The translations under genes were made by a program, and so were the position numbers. Below, in pieces: positions 21,001 through 29,372 of a stretch of 64,000 bases of DNA. The number at the start of each line of letters is the position of its first letter. Within the stretch, counting starts at the first letter, position 1. The stretch comes from Ottowia flava (GTDB lineage Bacteria; Pseudomonadota; Gammaproteobacteria; Burkholderiales; Burkholderiaceae_C): positions 1 through 64,000 of the forward strand of contig NZ_VRUA01000001.1 in the NCBI RefSeq assembly GCF_008017535.1. Reading direction: 5' to 3'. Below the pieces are notes generated by a model, which was not told the DNA's origin, searched no databases, and worked only from the letters and a program-made list of their open reading frames with translations.

Positions 21001-24000
21001 ACCGGCACCAGCGACGCGCGCGGCCTGGTCGTGTGCGATGTCAAGCTCGCGCAGGCAGGCGAGGTCGAACTGGTCGTCAACGCGCGCGATGCGCAGGGCC
21101 ATGCTGCACAGGCCGCCACGTCGGTCTGGGTCACGCAACAGGGTGAACTCTGGTTCGGCGGCGAAAACCACGACCGCATGGACGTGCTGGCCGAGAAAAA
21201 GAGCTATGAGCCGGGTGACACCGCGCGCTTTCAGGTGCGCATGCCGTTCCGCCAGGCCACGGCCCTGGTCGCGGTCGAGCGCGAAGGCATCCTGCACACC
21301 GAAGTGGTCGAGCTGCGCGGCGACGACCCCACCGTCAGCCTGAAGGTCGACCCGGCCTGGGGCCCGAACGTCTACGTCAGCGTGTTGGCGCTGCGTGGGC
21401 GCCTGTACGACGTGCCCTGGTACAGCTTCTTCACCTGGGGCTACAAGTCGCCACGCGCCTGGTGGCAGGCGTTCTGGCACGACAGCAAGGACTTCGTCGC
21501 GCCGACCGCGCTGGTCGACCTCAGCAAGCCGGCCTTCCGCCTGGGCATGGCCGAAATCCGCATCGGCACCGCCCAGCACGCGCTCAACGTCGCCGTCAAG
21601 GCCGATCAGGAGCGCTACCCCGTGCGCGGCAAGGCGCGCGTGACGGTGACCGTGAAGCGCCCCGACGGCCAGCCCGCTGCGGGTGCCGAAGTCGCCCTCG
21701 CCGCGGTCGACCAAGCCCTGCTCGAACTGATGCCCAACCGCAGCTGGAACCTGCTTGAGGCCATGATGCAGCGCCGCGCCTGGGGTGTGGAAACTGCCAC
21801 CGCGCAGATGGAAATCGTTGGCCGGCGCCACTACGGCCGCAAGGCCGTGCCCACGGGCGGTGACGGCGGCGGCCGCAGCCCCACGCGCGAGCTGTTCGAC
21901 ACCCTGCTGCTGTGGCAGCCGCACCTGAAACTGGACGCCCAGGGCAGCGCCGTGGTCGAGGTGCCGCTGAACGACAGCCTGACCAGCTTCCAGATCGTGG
22001 CGGTGGCAGACGAAGGCCTGGGCCTGTTCGGCACCGGCCAGACCACCATCCGCGCCACGCAGGACCTGCAGATCATCAGCGGGCTGCCGCCGCTGGTGCG
22101 CGAGGGCGACCAGTTCCGCGCTCAGCTCACGCTGCGCAACACCACAGCCAAGCCGATGAAAGTCGAAGTCACACCGCGCGCCAGCCTGATCGAGCTGGCC
22201 GCCCAGACCGTCGACATCCCCGCAGGCGAAGCGCGCGAGGTGCAGTGGGATGTGACTGCCCCCGAACAGCCGGTCAGCGGCCGCGTCGACGCCCTACAGT
22301 GGGAAGTGCAAGCGCGCGACACCGACAGCGGCGTGCGGGACGCGCTCAAGCTCAGCCAGCGCATCGTGCCCGCGGTGCCGCTCACCGTGCGCCAGGCCAC
22401 GCTGGTGCAGCTGGCCGCGCCCTACTCGCTGGCCGTCGCCGCACCCGCCGACGCGCTGCCGGCCGGCGGCGCCAAGCGCGGCGGCGTGCAGATCGCGCTG
22501 CAGCCCAAGCTGGCTGACGGCCTCCCCGGCGTGCGCGACTGGTTCGCGCGCTACCCCTACAGCTGCCTGGAGCAGACCGCCAGCAAGGCGATCGGTCTGG
22601 GTGACGACCAGCTGTGGCAGCGCACCACGGCGCAGCTGCCTGGCTACCTGGACGAAGACGGCCTGGCCTACTACTTCCCGCCGCGCGGCGGCGAGACGCA
22701 CCAGGGCAGCGACACCCTCACCGCCTGGCTGCTGGCCGCCACGCACGAGGCCGCGCAGCTGAAACCCGGCTTCACCCTGCCCGACGCCGCGCGCGCGCAG
22801 ATGCTGGCCGGGCTGGCCAGCTTTGTCGAAGGCAAGATCGAGCGCAAGCACTGGTCGCCGCGCGACGACCTGGACGTGCGCAAGCTCGCCGCCATCGAGG
22901 CGCTGTCGCGCTACGGCGCCGCACGCCCGGGCATGCTCAGCAGCCTGACCATCGCGCCCAACCAGTGGCCGACGAGCGCGCTGATCGACTGGATGAACAT
23001 CCTCAAGCGCGTCCAGGGCATACCCAATCAGCGCGACCAGCTATCACAAGCAGAGCAGATCCTGCGTACGCGCCTGACCGTGCAGGGCACGCGGCTGGGC
23101 TTTTCGACCGAGAAGGACGACCACTGGTGGTGGCTGATGGCCGGCGGCGACGTCAACAGCGCGCGCCTGCTGCTGACGGTGATGGACAACCCGGCCTGGA
23201 AGGACGAGCTGGGCCGCCTGGTCACCGGCTTCATCGCGCGCCAGCAGAACGGCGCCTGGAACACGACCACCGCCAACCTGTGGGGCGGCCTGGCCCTGCA
23301 GCAGTTCTCGCGCCAGCACGAGTCCGAACCCGTCACCGGCAGCACCCGCGCCACGTTGGGCAGCGCCTCGGCCGACATCGACTGGGCCAAGGTCACGCGG
23401 CGCACCGCGGCCGACGCGCAGGGCGCCCCGGCCAGCACCCGCACGGGCGCGCCCGCGGGTTCCGACACGCTGACCAACAACCGGGCGCTGCTGCCCTGGG
23501 CCACCGGGGCCGATGCGACCCTGGCCGTCACCCACACCGGCACCGGCAAGCCCTGGCTCACGCTGCAGGCGCTGGCCGCGGTGCCGCTCAAGGCGCCGTT
23601 CTCCGCCGGCTACCAGATCAAGAAGACCGTCACCGCGGTGGAACAGGCCAACAAGCAGTTGCCCGAAGGCCAGTACTCGCGCGGCGACGTGCTGCGCGTG
23701 ACGCTGGACGTGACCGGCGCCAGCGACATGACCTGGGTGGCCGTCAGCGACCCGATCCCCGCCGGCGCCACCATCCTGGGCGGCGGGCTGGGCCGCGATT
23801 CGACCCTGGCCACGCTGGGCGAGAAGATCGGCCGCACCACCCTGCCCGCGTTCGAGGAACGCAGCTTCGAAGCCTTCCGCGCGTACTACCAGTACCTGCC
23901 CAAGGGCACGGCCAAGCTGGAATACACGGTGCGGCTGAACAACGCCGGCAGCTTTCAGTTGCCGCCGACCCGCGTTGAAGCGTTGTACGCGCCCGAGATG

Positions 24001-24045
24001 TACGGCGAGGCGCCGAATGCGCGACTGTCGGTGAAGCTGCCGTGA
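18055..24045 (+). CDS. Bacterial alpha-2-macroglobulin (thioester protease trap)
   Basis: 1996 residues from a TTG start with a GAGGAG site 7 bases upstream. This start gives a clean signal peptide cut after A27 (SSASA/FT). No lipobox is present, so it is probably soluble in the periplasm or held there by partners, unlike lipoprotein YfhM of E. coli. MG-type beta domains run through the N-terminal two thirds. The bait/A2M region lies around 1220-1350. The thioester motif CLEQ starts at C1504 in SCLEQTASK, followed by the helical thioester domain. The protein is thought to trap foreign proteases that breach the outer membrane and to work with PBP1C, encoded nearby. A dispersed-element copy codes residues about 107-126. 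An IS5 element stands directly upstream. Confidence 0.92.
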   Translation: MIRTFISSRRAAGMAFVFLLGASSASAFTTTSLTPQGEVASVRQVVAKFSDDVVKFGDPKAPAPFSVSCDNAEASKGQARWNSAREWVYDFAADLPPGVRCRVEPISGFKSASGAVLTSASSYQFNTGGPFVQRVTPSTSQPIEEDQVFVLRLNGAATTESLQNNLWCQVDGLGEQVPVRMVTGEPRTVLLKALHMQVEAEKAPGRYVTLSCNRRLTPASRVQLVYGRGVATPSGVINHVEKRYAFKVREPFTASMTCERENAQAACMPIRPITLRFSAPVPRRLAGEVRLRADKAEYRPVFDESLDADALVDEVRFPAPLPERTALKLSLPPDLKDASGRALANASGFPMSLATAPLPPLAKFAAAPFGVVERFAEGKNSTPLMPVTLRYVEPALAAQGLQIGRVQPQSDAEIIAWFTRVQRFDQFMVPRKVAAAEVRQMLPKPVSEPTEDYIEARSVSLLQGAPDVQRLALPPAPGGSERPFEVVGIPLTPGFHVVEIASQRLGSSLLDPKYGAQRTMYVRSSALVTNLGVHFKLGRENALAWVTTLDTGKPVAGAAVRVSTCAGKEVATATTDAKGIARFKGIAAQAPQCGQDGDYVGDFQQAYFVSARADNAGAQDMAFTWSSWQSGIEPWRFNVPTNRDDLPNLRAHTVFDRSLLRAGETVSMKHVLRTETSAGFGLPKASPATLVITHVGSGQEFTQPLAWRATASGGRSAESTMAIPPAAKLGVYQVSLRTPAPAQGEAGNDMPQEIATGQFRVEEFRLPVLQGSVGPQSKEPLVSASSVPTQVQVSYVSGGPAGALPVRVSALTRNKSVNFKDYDEFSFEPPRPADTPQGGDGEEESTAQEDQQVVADKLPLTLDRNGQGQLTIQGLKPSPRPRDLLIEATFADPNGEIQTLRGTRTLWPASVVPGIKAERWASTEQAAKLHAVALDLQGKPIAGVPLDVKAVARTTTTSRKRMVGGFYTYDNRTETKDLGTVCTGTSDARGLVVCDVKLAQAGEVELVVNARDAQGHAAQAATSVWVTQQGELWFGGENHDRMDVLAEKKSYEPGDTARFQVRMPFRQATALVAVEREGILHTEVVELRGDDPTVSLKVDPAWGPNVYVSVLALRGRLYDVPWYSFFTWGYKSPRAWWQAFWHDSKDFVAPTALVDLSKPAFRLGMAEIRIGTAQHALNVAVKADQERYPVRGKARVTVTVKRPDGQPAAGAEVALAAVDQALLELMPNRSWNLLEAMMQRRAWGVETATAQMEIVGRRHYGRKAVPTGGDGGGRSPTRELFDTLLLWQPHLKLDAQGSAVVEVPLNDSLTSFQIVAVADEGLGLFGTGQTTIRATQDLQIISGLPPLVREGDQFRAQLTLRNTTAKPMKVEVTPRASLIELAAQTVDIPAGEAREVQWDVTAPEQPVSGRVDALQWEVQARDTDSGVRDALKLSQRIVPAVPLTVRQATLVQLAAPYSLAVAAPADALPAGGAKRGGVQIALQPKLADGLPGVRDWFARYPYSCLEQTASKAIGLGDDQLWQRTTAQLPGYLDEDGLAYYFPPRGGETHQGSDTLTAWLLAATHEAAQLKPGFTLPDAARAQMLAGLASFVEGKIERKHWSPRDDLDVRKLAAIEALSRYGAARPGMLSSLTIAPNQWPTSALIDWMNILKRVQGIPNQRDQLSQAEQILRTRLTVQGTRLGFSTEKDDHWWWLMAGGDVNSARLLLTVMDNPAWKDELGRLVTGFIARQQNGAWNTTTANLWGGLALQQFSRQHESEPVTGSTRATLGSASADIDWAKVTRRTAADAQGAPASTRTGAPAGSDTLTNNRALLPWATGADATLAVTHTGTGKPWLTLQALAAVPLKAPFSAGYQIKKTVTAVEQANKQLPEGQYSRGDVLRVTLDVTGASDMTWVAVSDPIPAGATILGGGLGRDSTLATLGEKIGRTTLPAFEERSFEAFRAYYQYLPKGTAKLEYTVRLNNAGSFQLPPTRVEALYAPEMYGEAPNARLSVKLP
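18376..18432 (-). repeat. Dispersed ~60-bp element, copy 5 (inside the A2M gene)
   Basis: On the minus strand it reads AAATTGATAGCTGCTTGCGC, then CTGCGCCAGAGGCC and GATTTGAACCC. It is antisense to the gene and in a different reading frame from the hemD copy (encodes VLTSASSYQFN). The A2M frame stays open. Confidence 0.8.
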
Positions 24046-24127
24046 CATCCTCAGCGGCCTGGCCGGGGGCGCACCGCCGCCCCGCGGGCGCAGGCCAGCG
24101 CCGCTGGAGCCGAAGACGGTGTGCCTG

Positions 24128-24190
24128 TAAAAATTCCAGGCGTTTCATGCCCTCAGCCCTACAGCCACCTGCGCAAGCAGCTCTTCTTTT
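24128..24190 (-). repeat. Dispersed ~60-bp element, copy 6 (intergenic)
   Basis: On the minus strand: AAAGAAGAGCTGCTTGCGC, then GGCTGTAGGGCTGAGGGC and TGGAATTTTTAC. It lies in the gap between the converging A2M and GAF genes, with no terminator hairpin recognised there. Confidence 0.75.
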
Positions 24191-24251
24191 GGTAGCTGAA
24201 TTGGCGGCGCGCCTGGGCCTCTGGCGCCGCCGCGTACGCTTCTCCGGGCCC

Positions 24252-24920
24252 CTAGCGCGCGGGCACTTCCTCGTTGCGCATGCGCGCGTCGAGCAACATC
24301 ACGGTCTGGCGGGCGAGCAACTCGAGCGTGCGCACCTGCACCGGGGTCAAGTCGCGCGGCACGGTGTCGGCCACGCTGACGGCGCCCATCGACACGGCGC
24401 CAGCGGTCATGAACGGCGCACCCGCATAGAAGCGGATGCAGGGCGGCTCGTTCACCAGGGCAAGGCGGTTGAAGCGCGCGTCGGCCCGGGCATCGGGCAC
24501 CACCAGCACGTCGGGCATCCCGCCAACCGCGTGCGTGCAGAACGAGGCGTCGCGCGCCAGCTTCTTCAGCTCCGCGCCGACGATGGCCTGAAACCAGACC
24601 GCCTCGCCATCCATCATCGACACGGCGGCGATGGGGGTTTCACAGATGCGCGCCGCGGTTTCGGCCACGTACTGCAGGGCCGACATGCCGCGCGCCTGCA
24701 GCAGCGCCAGGCTGCGGCGCTCGGACTCGTCGCGTGCGCCGTCCGCGCCATCGGCCAAGTCGGCCAGCAACACGGTCGGCTCCCACGCGCCGGCCGCGCC
24801 CCGCGGTGCCGGTGGCGCCGGCGCGAACAACTGCGTTTCGGCATCCCCGATCGGCGCAGGCGTGCCGCGGCCCACCTCCACTGGGGTGCGGCGAAGCATT
24901 TTGACCAGCCAATCGAACAT
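24252..24920 (-). CDS. GAF domain-containing protein
   Basis: 222 residues. A low-complexity N-terminus (1-70) is followed by one GAF domain (about 75-215) with ARICETPIAAVSMMD, FCTHAVGGMPDVLVVPDA and IRFYAGAPF. These are the features of the GAF subgroup seen beside diguanylate cyclases and kinases, but no output domain is attached. The ligand is unknown. It lies between the A2M and pbpC genes on the opposite strand and starts about 200 bases from the pbpC start, so the two promoters may overlap. Confidence 0.82.
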   Translation of the reverse strand: MFDWLVKMLRRTPVEVGRGTPAPIGDAETQLFAPAPPAPRGAAGAWEPTVLLADLADGADGARDESERRSLALLQARGMSALQYVAETAARICETPIAAVSMMDGEAVWFQAIVGAELKKLARDASFCTHAVGGMPDVLVVPDARADARFNRLALVNEPPCIRFYAGAPFMTAGAVSMGAVSVADTVPRDLTPVQVRTLELLARQTVMLLDARMRNEEVPAR

Positions 24921-25123
24921 GATGGATGCAGTCTGGGGTATGCGGTTGGCAACCCCCTATAGGCGCAATGGTGACTTTCGTGTGCGATTATTCCTTACGT
25001 TTTTTTACAGGGCCAGCCCCTTCGCAATGGCCCCACGGCCGTGAAGCATTCCATTGCTCGTGGTGGGGACAACTACATAGGGGTGTATTCACCCAATTGC
25101 ATGTGCGCAATGACATTCATGCA

Positions 25124-27412
25124 GTGAAGGGTGCGCGCCCAGCCGCTTCTACGCGCGCGCGCAAATTGGTCGCAGCGGCACTGCTGGGCTGGCTGCTGTC
25201 CGGTATGGCGGGTGCCCAAACCTTCGACGCCCTGCGCGCCGAACACCGCCCGTCCGACACGCAAATCCTCGACCGCCGCGGCGAGCCCCTGCAGCGCCTG
25301 CGCACCGACACCCGCGTGCGCCGAGGCGACTGGGTGCCGTTGGCGCGCATATCGCCCGCGCTGCGCCAGGCGCTGGTGCTGTCGGAAGACAAGCGCTTTT
25401 ACGAACATGCTGGCGTGGACTGGCGCGCCGTCAGCGCCGCCGCGTGGGCCAACCTGTGGCACACCCGCACGCGCGGTGCGTCCACGCTGACGATGCAGCT
25501 GGCTGGCCTGCTGGACGACGATTTGCGCCTGGGCACGGGCGGGCGGTCGATCCGCCAGAAGATCGGCCAGGCCGTGATGGCCACGCGGCTGGAGACGCAG
25601 TGGCGCAAAGACGAGATCCTGGAGGCCTACCTCAACCTCGTGCCCTTCCGCGGCGAGCTGGTCGGCATCGACGCGCTGTCGCGCACCCTGTTCGCCAAGG
25701 CGCCACACGGCCTGCAAGACCACGAAGCCGCCATCGCCGCCGCCCTGGTGCGCGCCCCCAATGCCCACCCGGCCCTGGTGGCCGAACGCGCCTGCGGCGT
25801 GCTGAAGGACATGCGCGGCCCGCAGGCCCAGGTCGACTGCGTGGCGCTGGACATGCAGACCGAGATGGCCCTGTCGCGCCGCGCTTTTGCGCCCAGCGAC
25901 GGCGTGGCGCCCCACGCCGCGCGCCGCGTGCTGGCCGCCTGGCGCGCCGCCCACGCGGGCGAGCCCCTGCCCGCCAGCCTGCGCAGCACGCTGGACGCGC
26001 GCGTGCAGCGCCTGGCCCTGCAAACGCTGACGCAGCACGTCAAAGAGCTACACGGCCGCAACGTCGAAGACGGCGCCGTCGTCGTGCTGGACAACGCCAG
26101 CGGCGACGTGCTGGCCTGGGTCGGCTCCACCGGCGCTTTGAGTGCAGCTGCCGAGGTCGACGGCGTGCTGGCCCCGCGCCAGCCCGCCAGCACGCTCAAG
26201 CCCTTTCTGTACGCGCAGGCGATTGCCGAGCGGCGGCTGACCGCCGCATCGCTCATCGACGATTCCCCCGCCGCGCTGCAAACCGGCAGCGGCCTGTACA
26301 TCCCGCAGAACTACGACCGGCGCTTCAAAGGCTGGGTGTCGGCGCGCACCGCACTGGCGTCGTCGCTGAACGTGCCGGCCGTGCGCACCCTGGTCATGGT
26401 GTCGCCCGACGCGTTTGCACACCAGCTGCGCGCCCTGGGCATCGGCCTGCGCGAAGGCGGCGACTACTACGGCTACAGCCTGGCGCTGGGCAGCGCTGAA
26501 ATGCCGCTGCTGCAGCTCACCAACGCCTACCGCGCGCTGGCCAACGACGGGCGCTTCAGCCTCACGGCGCTGCTGCCGGGTGGCCCGGCGCCGCAGTTCA
26601 AACAGGTGCTGGATGCGGCCGCCAGCTTCATCGTCAGCGACATCCTGGCCGACACCAACGCCCGCGCGCCCACCTTCGGCTCCGACTCGCTGCTGGCCAC
26701 GCGCTTTTGGACCGCCGTCAAGACCGGCACCAGCAAGGACATGCGCGACAACTGGGCCGTGGGCTACAGCCAGCGCTACACCGTCGGCGTGTGGGTCGGC
26801 AACGCCAGCGGCGCCGCCATGTGGGACGTCAGCGGCACCAGCGGCGCCGCGCCCGTCTGGGCCGCCCTGATGCGCGCCCTGCACGGCCCCGGCGCCGCGC
26901 CATCGCGCGCCCCCACCCCGCCCGCTGGCGTGGTTGCGCAGCGCGTCAGCTTTGGCAATGGGCTGGAGGCGGCGCGCAGCGAATGGTTCATCCCCGGCAC
27001 GCAGCAGGCGCTATTTGCTATCGAATCAGAAGCTGGCCGCGCAGATGGCTCTAGGGCCAGTGGCCCAAAAGGCTCAAAAAATTCAATTGGGAACAGCGCC
27101 AGCGACGACGCCATCGCCCCGCGCATCACCGCCCCGCAAGACGGCACCACCCTCGCGCTCGACCCCGACATCCCCCCCGCGCGCCAACGCCTGACCCTGA
27201 GCGCCGAAGCCGGCAGCGCCCCCCCGGCCCAGCTGCGCTGGTGGATCGGCGAACGCGAAATCGGCCGCGGAGAACGCGCCCAATGGCTCCCCTGGCCCGG
27301 TCGCCACACCGTGCAGCTGCGCGACGCGCAAGGGCGTGTGCACGATGAAAGGCGGGTGGAGGTCAGGGGCGCCACCGTCAAAGCGCCAGACGCCCGCCGC
27401 ACACCGCGCTGA
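25124..27412 (+). CDS. pbpC: Penicillin-binding protein 1C (bifunctional transglycosylase/transpeptidase)
   Basis: About 762 residues. Single N-terminal hydrophobic segment (about 15-31), GT51 transglycosylase with E88 in SEDKRFYEHAGVD, GASTLTMQLAG and RQKIGQAVMA. The transpeptidase domain has the serine in PASTLKPF, SSLN and KTGTS, and a C-terminal BiPBP_C domain follows. The start is uncertain: GTG 25124 gives a compact signal/anchor; GTG 25103 and an ATG at 24926 are also in frame, and no good ribosome-binding site marks any. Pairing with a macroglobulin gene is a known conserved arrangement. A dispersed-element copy codes residues about 631-653 in the linker before BiPBP_C. Confidence 0.9.
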   Translation: MKGARPAASTRARKLVAAALLGWLLSGMAGAQTFDALRAEHRPSDTQILDRRGEPLQRLRTDTRVRRGDWVPLARISPALRQALVLSEDKRFYEHAGVDWRAVSAAAWANLWHTRTRGASTLTMQLAGLLDDDLRLGTGGRSIRQKIGQAVMATRLETQWRKDEILEAYLNLVPFRGELVGIDALSRTLFAKAPHGLQDHEAAIAAALVRAPNAHPALVAERACGVLKDMRGPQAQVDCVALDMQTEMALSRRAFAPSDGVAPHAARRVLAAWRAAHAGEPLPASLRSTLDARVQRLALQTLTQHVKELHGRNVEDGAVVVLDNASGDVLAWVGSTGALSAAAEVDGVLAPRQPASTLKPFLYAQAIAERRLTAASLIDDSPAALQTGSGLYIPQNYDRRFKGWVSARTALASSLNVPAVRTLVMVSPDAFAHQLRALGIGLREGGDYYGYSLALGSAEMPLLQLTNAYRALANDGRFSLTALLPGGPAPQFKQVLDAAASFIVSDILADTNARAPTFGSDSLLATRFWTAVKTGTSKDMRDNWAVGYSQRYTVGVWVGNASGAAMWDVSGTSGAAPVWAALMRALHGPGAAPSRAPTPPAGVVAQRVSFGNGLEAARSEWFIPGTQQALFAIESEAGRADGSRASGPKGSKNSIGNSASDDAIAPRITAPQDGTTLALDPDIPPARQRLTLSAEAGSAPPAQLRWWIGEREIGRGERAQWLPWPGRHTVQLRDAQGRVHDERRVEVRGATVKAPDARRTPR
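27018..27082 (+). repeat. Dispersed ~60-bp element, copy 7 (inside pbpC)
   Basis: TATCGAATCAGAAGCTGGCC, GCGCAGATGGCTCTAGGGCC and the tail GGCTCAAAAAATTC. Sense orientation to pbpC; it encodes the peptide GRADGSRASGP. Confidence 0.8.
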
Positions 27413-27567
27413 CGCGCCGAGGAGCCGCTCGCTCGTCCGCTGAGCGAGCAAGCCCATCGGCCTGTCTGTCTTCTTCCAGCACACGAACGAAAGGCCCGCT
27501 GGCCGCGCCGTTTTCGCGCACGGCCTACACTCGTTTGGGTTTTTTCCCAGGCTTTGCGGCGCTTTTC

Positions 27568-28959
27568 ATGTCCGACTTCGACTTCGACCTTTTCATCATC
27601 GGCGGCGGCTCCGGCGGCGTGCGGGCGGCGCGGTTTGCGGCGCAGCGCGGGGCGCGCGTGGGGGTGGCCGAAAGCGGGCGCATGGGCGGCACTTGCGTGA
27701 ACGTGGGCTGCATTCCCAAAAAGCTCTACAGCTTTGCCGCGCACTACGCTGAAAGCTTTGCCGAATCGCGCGGCTTTGGCTGGCAGTTGCCGGGCACGCC
27801 GACGCTCGACTGGGCGACGCTGAAGGCCAACCGCGCGACCGAGATCACGCGGCTGAACGGCATTTACGACGGCATCGTGGCCGGTGCAGGGGCCGAGCGC
27901 CTGCAGGGCCACGCCAGCCTGGTCGACGCGCACGCGGTGGCGGTGCAACTGGACGCGGGCCCTGAGCGGCGCGTGACCGCGCGCCACATCCTGATCGCCA
28001 CCGGCGGCACGCCTTTCAAGCCGGACCTGCCCGGCGCCGAGCTGGCGGTGGTGTCGGACGACGTGTTCGACTTGCCCACCTTCCCCCAACGCCTGGTGGT
28101 GGTGGGCGGCGGCTACATCGGTTGCGAGATGGCCAGCATCTTCCACGGCCTGGGCGCGGCGGTGACGCTGGTGTACCGGGGCGAGCAGGTGCTGCGCGGC
28201 TTTGACGAAGAGGTGCGCACCTTCACCGCGGGCGAAATGGCCAAGGCCGGCGTTCAGATCCGCACCGGCACCGACGTGCAGCGCATCGAAGCGCTGGCGG
28301 ACGGCGCGCGCCGCCTGCACCTGACCGACGGCAGCACGCTGGACGCCGACGTGGTGCTGTACGCCACCGGCCGCCGCCCGAATGTGGACCGCCTGAACCT
28401 CGCCGCCGTGGGCGTGCGCCAGACCAAGAACGGCCACATCGAGGTGGACGAGCACTTCACCACCAGCGTGCCCAGCGTCTTCGCGCTGGGCGACGCCATC
28501 GGCCGCAAAGACCTGACGCCGGTGGCGCTGGGTGAAGCCATGGTGCTGGTCGACCACCTGTTCGGCCCCGCGCCCGGCAAGCCCGCGCGCGAGCCGCTGG
28601 ACTACGCGCTGATCCCCACCGCCGTCTTCACCCACCCGCCGATCGGCACCGTGGGCGTGGGCGAGGAAGACGCGCGCAAGCAGTACGGCGCCATCCGCGT
28701 GTTCCGCAGCGACTTCAAGCCACTGAAACACACGCTGAGCGGCAGCACCGAGCGCACGCTGGTCAAGCTGATCGTCGACGCGGCGACCGACCGCGTGGTG
28801 GGCCTGCACATGGTCGGCGCCGAGGCCGGCGAGATCGTGCAAGGCTTTGCCGTCGCCTTGCAATGCGGCGCGACCAAGGCGCAGTTCGACCGCACGGTGG
28901 GCATCCACCCGACCACGGCAGAAGAGTTCGTCACGCTGCGCGAAGTCACCAGGCTCTGA
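27568..28959 (+). CDS. gor: Glutathione-disulfide reductase
   Basis: FAD- and NADPH-dependent reduction of oxidised glutathione in the cytoplasm. 463 residues. FAD motif IIGGGSGGVRAAR at the N-terminus, redox disulfide C43/C48 in GGTCVNVGCIPKK, a second dinucleotide motif VVGGGYIGCEMA, and the C-terminal HPTTAEE that supplies the catalytic His/Glu of the other subunit. ATG at 27568 (MSDFDFDLF) gives the family N-terminus; an in-frame ATG 33 bases upstream does not. A copy of the dispersed element begins at the base after the stop codon. Confidence 0.94.
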   Translation: MSDFDFDLFIIGGGSGGVRAARFAAQRGARVGVAESGRMGGTCVNVGCIPKKLYSFAAHYAESFAESRGFGWQLPGTPTLDWATLKANRATEITRLNGIYDGIVAGAGAERLQGHASLVDAHAVAVQLDAGPERRVTARHILIATGGTPFKPDLPGAELAVVSDDVFDLPTFPQRLVVVGGGYIGCEMASIFHGLGAAVTLVYRGEQVLRGFDEEVRTFTAGEMAKAGVQIRTGTDVQRIEALADGARRLHLTDGSTLDADVVLYATGRRPNVDRLNLAAVGVRQTKNGHIEVDEHFTTSVPSVFALGDAIGRKDLTPVALGEAMVLVDHLFGPAPGKPAREPLDYALIPTAVFTHPPIGTVGVGEEDARKQYGAIRVFRSDFKPLKHTLSGSTERTLVKLIVDAATDRVVGLHMVGAEAGEIVQGFAVALQCGATKAQFDRTVGIHPTTAEEFVTLREVTRL

Positions 28960-29011
28960 TTTTCATAGCTGCCTGCGCTCGTCTGGCGGGGGCTGAAGCC
29001 GCTTTTTGACC
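28960..29011 (+). repeat. Dispersed ~60-bp element, copy 8 (directly after gor stop)
   Basis: TTTTCATAGCTGCCTGCGC, a diverged middle and CTTTTTGACC. It abuts the gor TGA. Confidence 0.7.
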
Positions 29012-29372
29012 TTGATGGGCGATTCGGTCGGGTCAACGCACCCCCGCCATCGGGTCAACCTGAGCGGGGGTGGGTCGCGCACCCGGGCGACGGATACGCC
29101 CCCGTGATTCAGGTGCTTTTCTAGTTTCTTGGTTCGCCCCCGGCCGCAGCCACCCCGCGCCGGCCACACGCGCACCCTGCGCTGTCTGTTCATCCGCGAT
29201 GCCAGGTCAATTGGCACCCAACCAAGGGTTTTTCCCAGGCATGGCGGTCACGTCAATGCCAACTCAAAGATAGACAAGACCGTCCACCAAAAGTTGGAAT
29301 AGGGGTGGGTAACGTATGTATACAAGCCAGCCCCGCCCCCGGGGATTCGCTGCTCACCCTTGGCGCCACACC
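28960..29372. other. Non-coding gap between gor and the IPTL-CTERM gene
   Basis: 413 bases without a credible gene. It holds element copy 8, a 9-bp inverted repeat CACCCCCGC / GCGGGGGTG (29039-29047 and 29064-29072) without a T-run, and a short direct repeat CGGGTCAAC. The last 110 bases are less GC-rich and should contain the promoter of the downstream gene, but no boxes are convincing. Confidence 0.6.

Noticed and set aside
18571-21924. 1117-codon open frame on the minus strand
   Set aside because: It is antisense to the alpha-2-macroglobulin gene, has a histidine/arginine/glycine-rich nonsense composition, and results from the high third-position GC of the real gene.
23029-23060. Element-like stretch (minus strand TGATAGCTGGTCGCGCTGATT) in the A2M gene, 20 bases of which fit
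   Set aside because: The encoded residues match the conserved family pattern of the macroglobulin C-terminal part, and the match does not extend, so it is probably chance.
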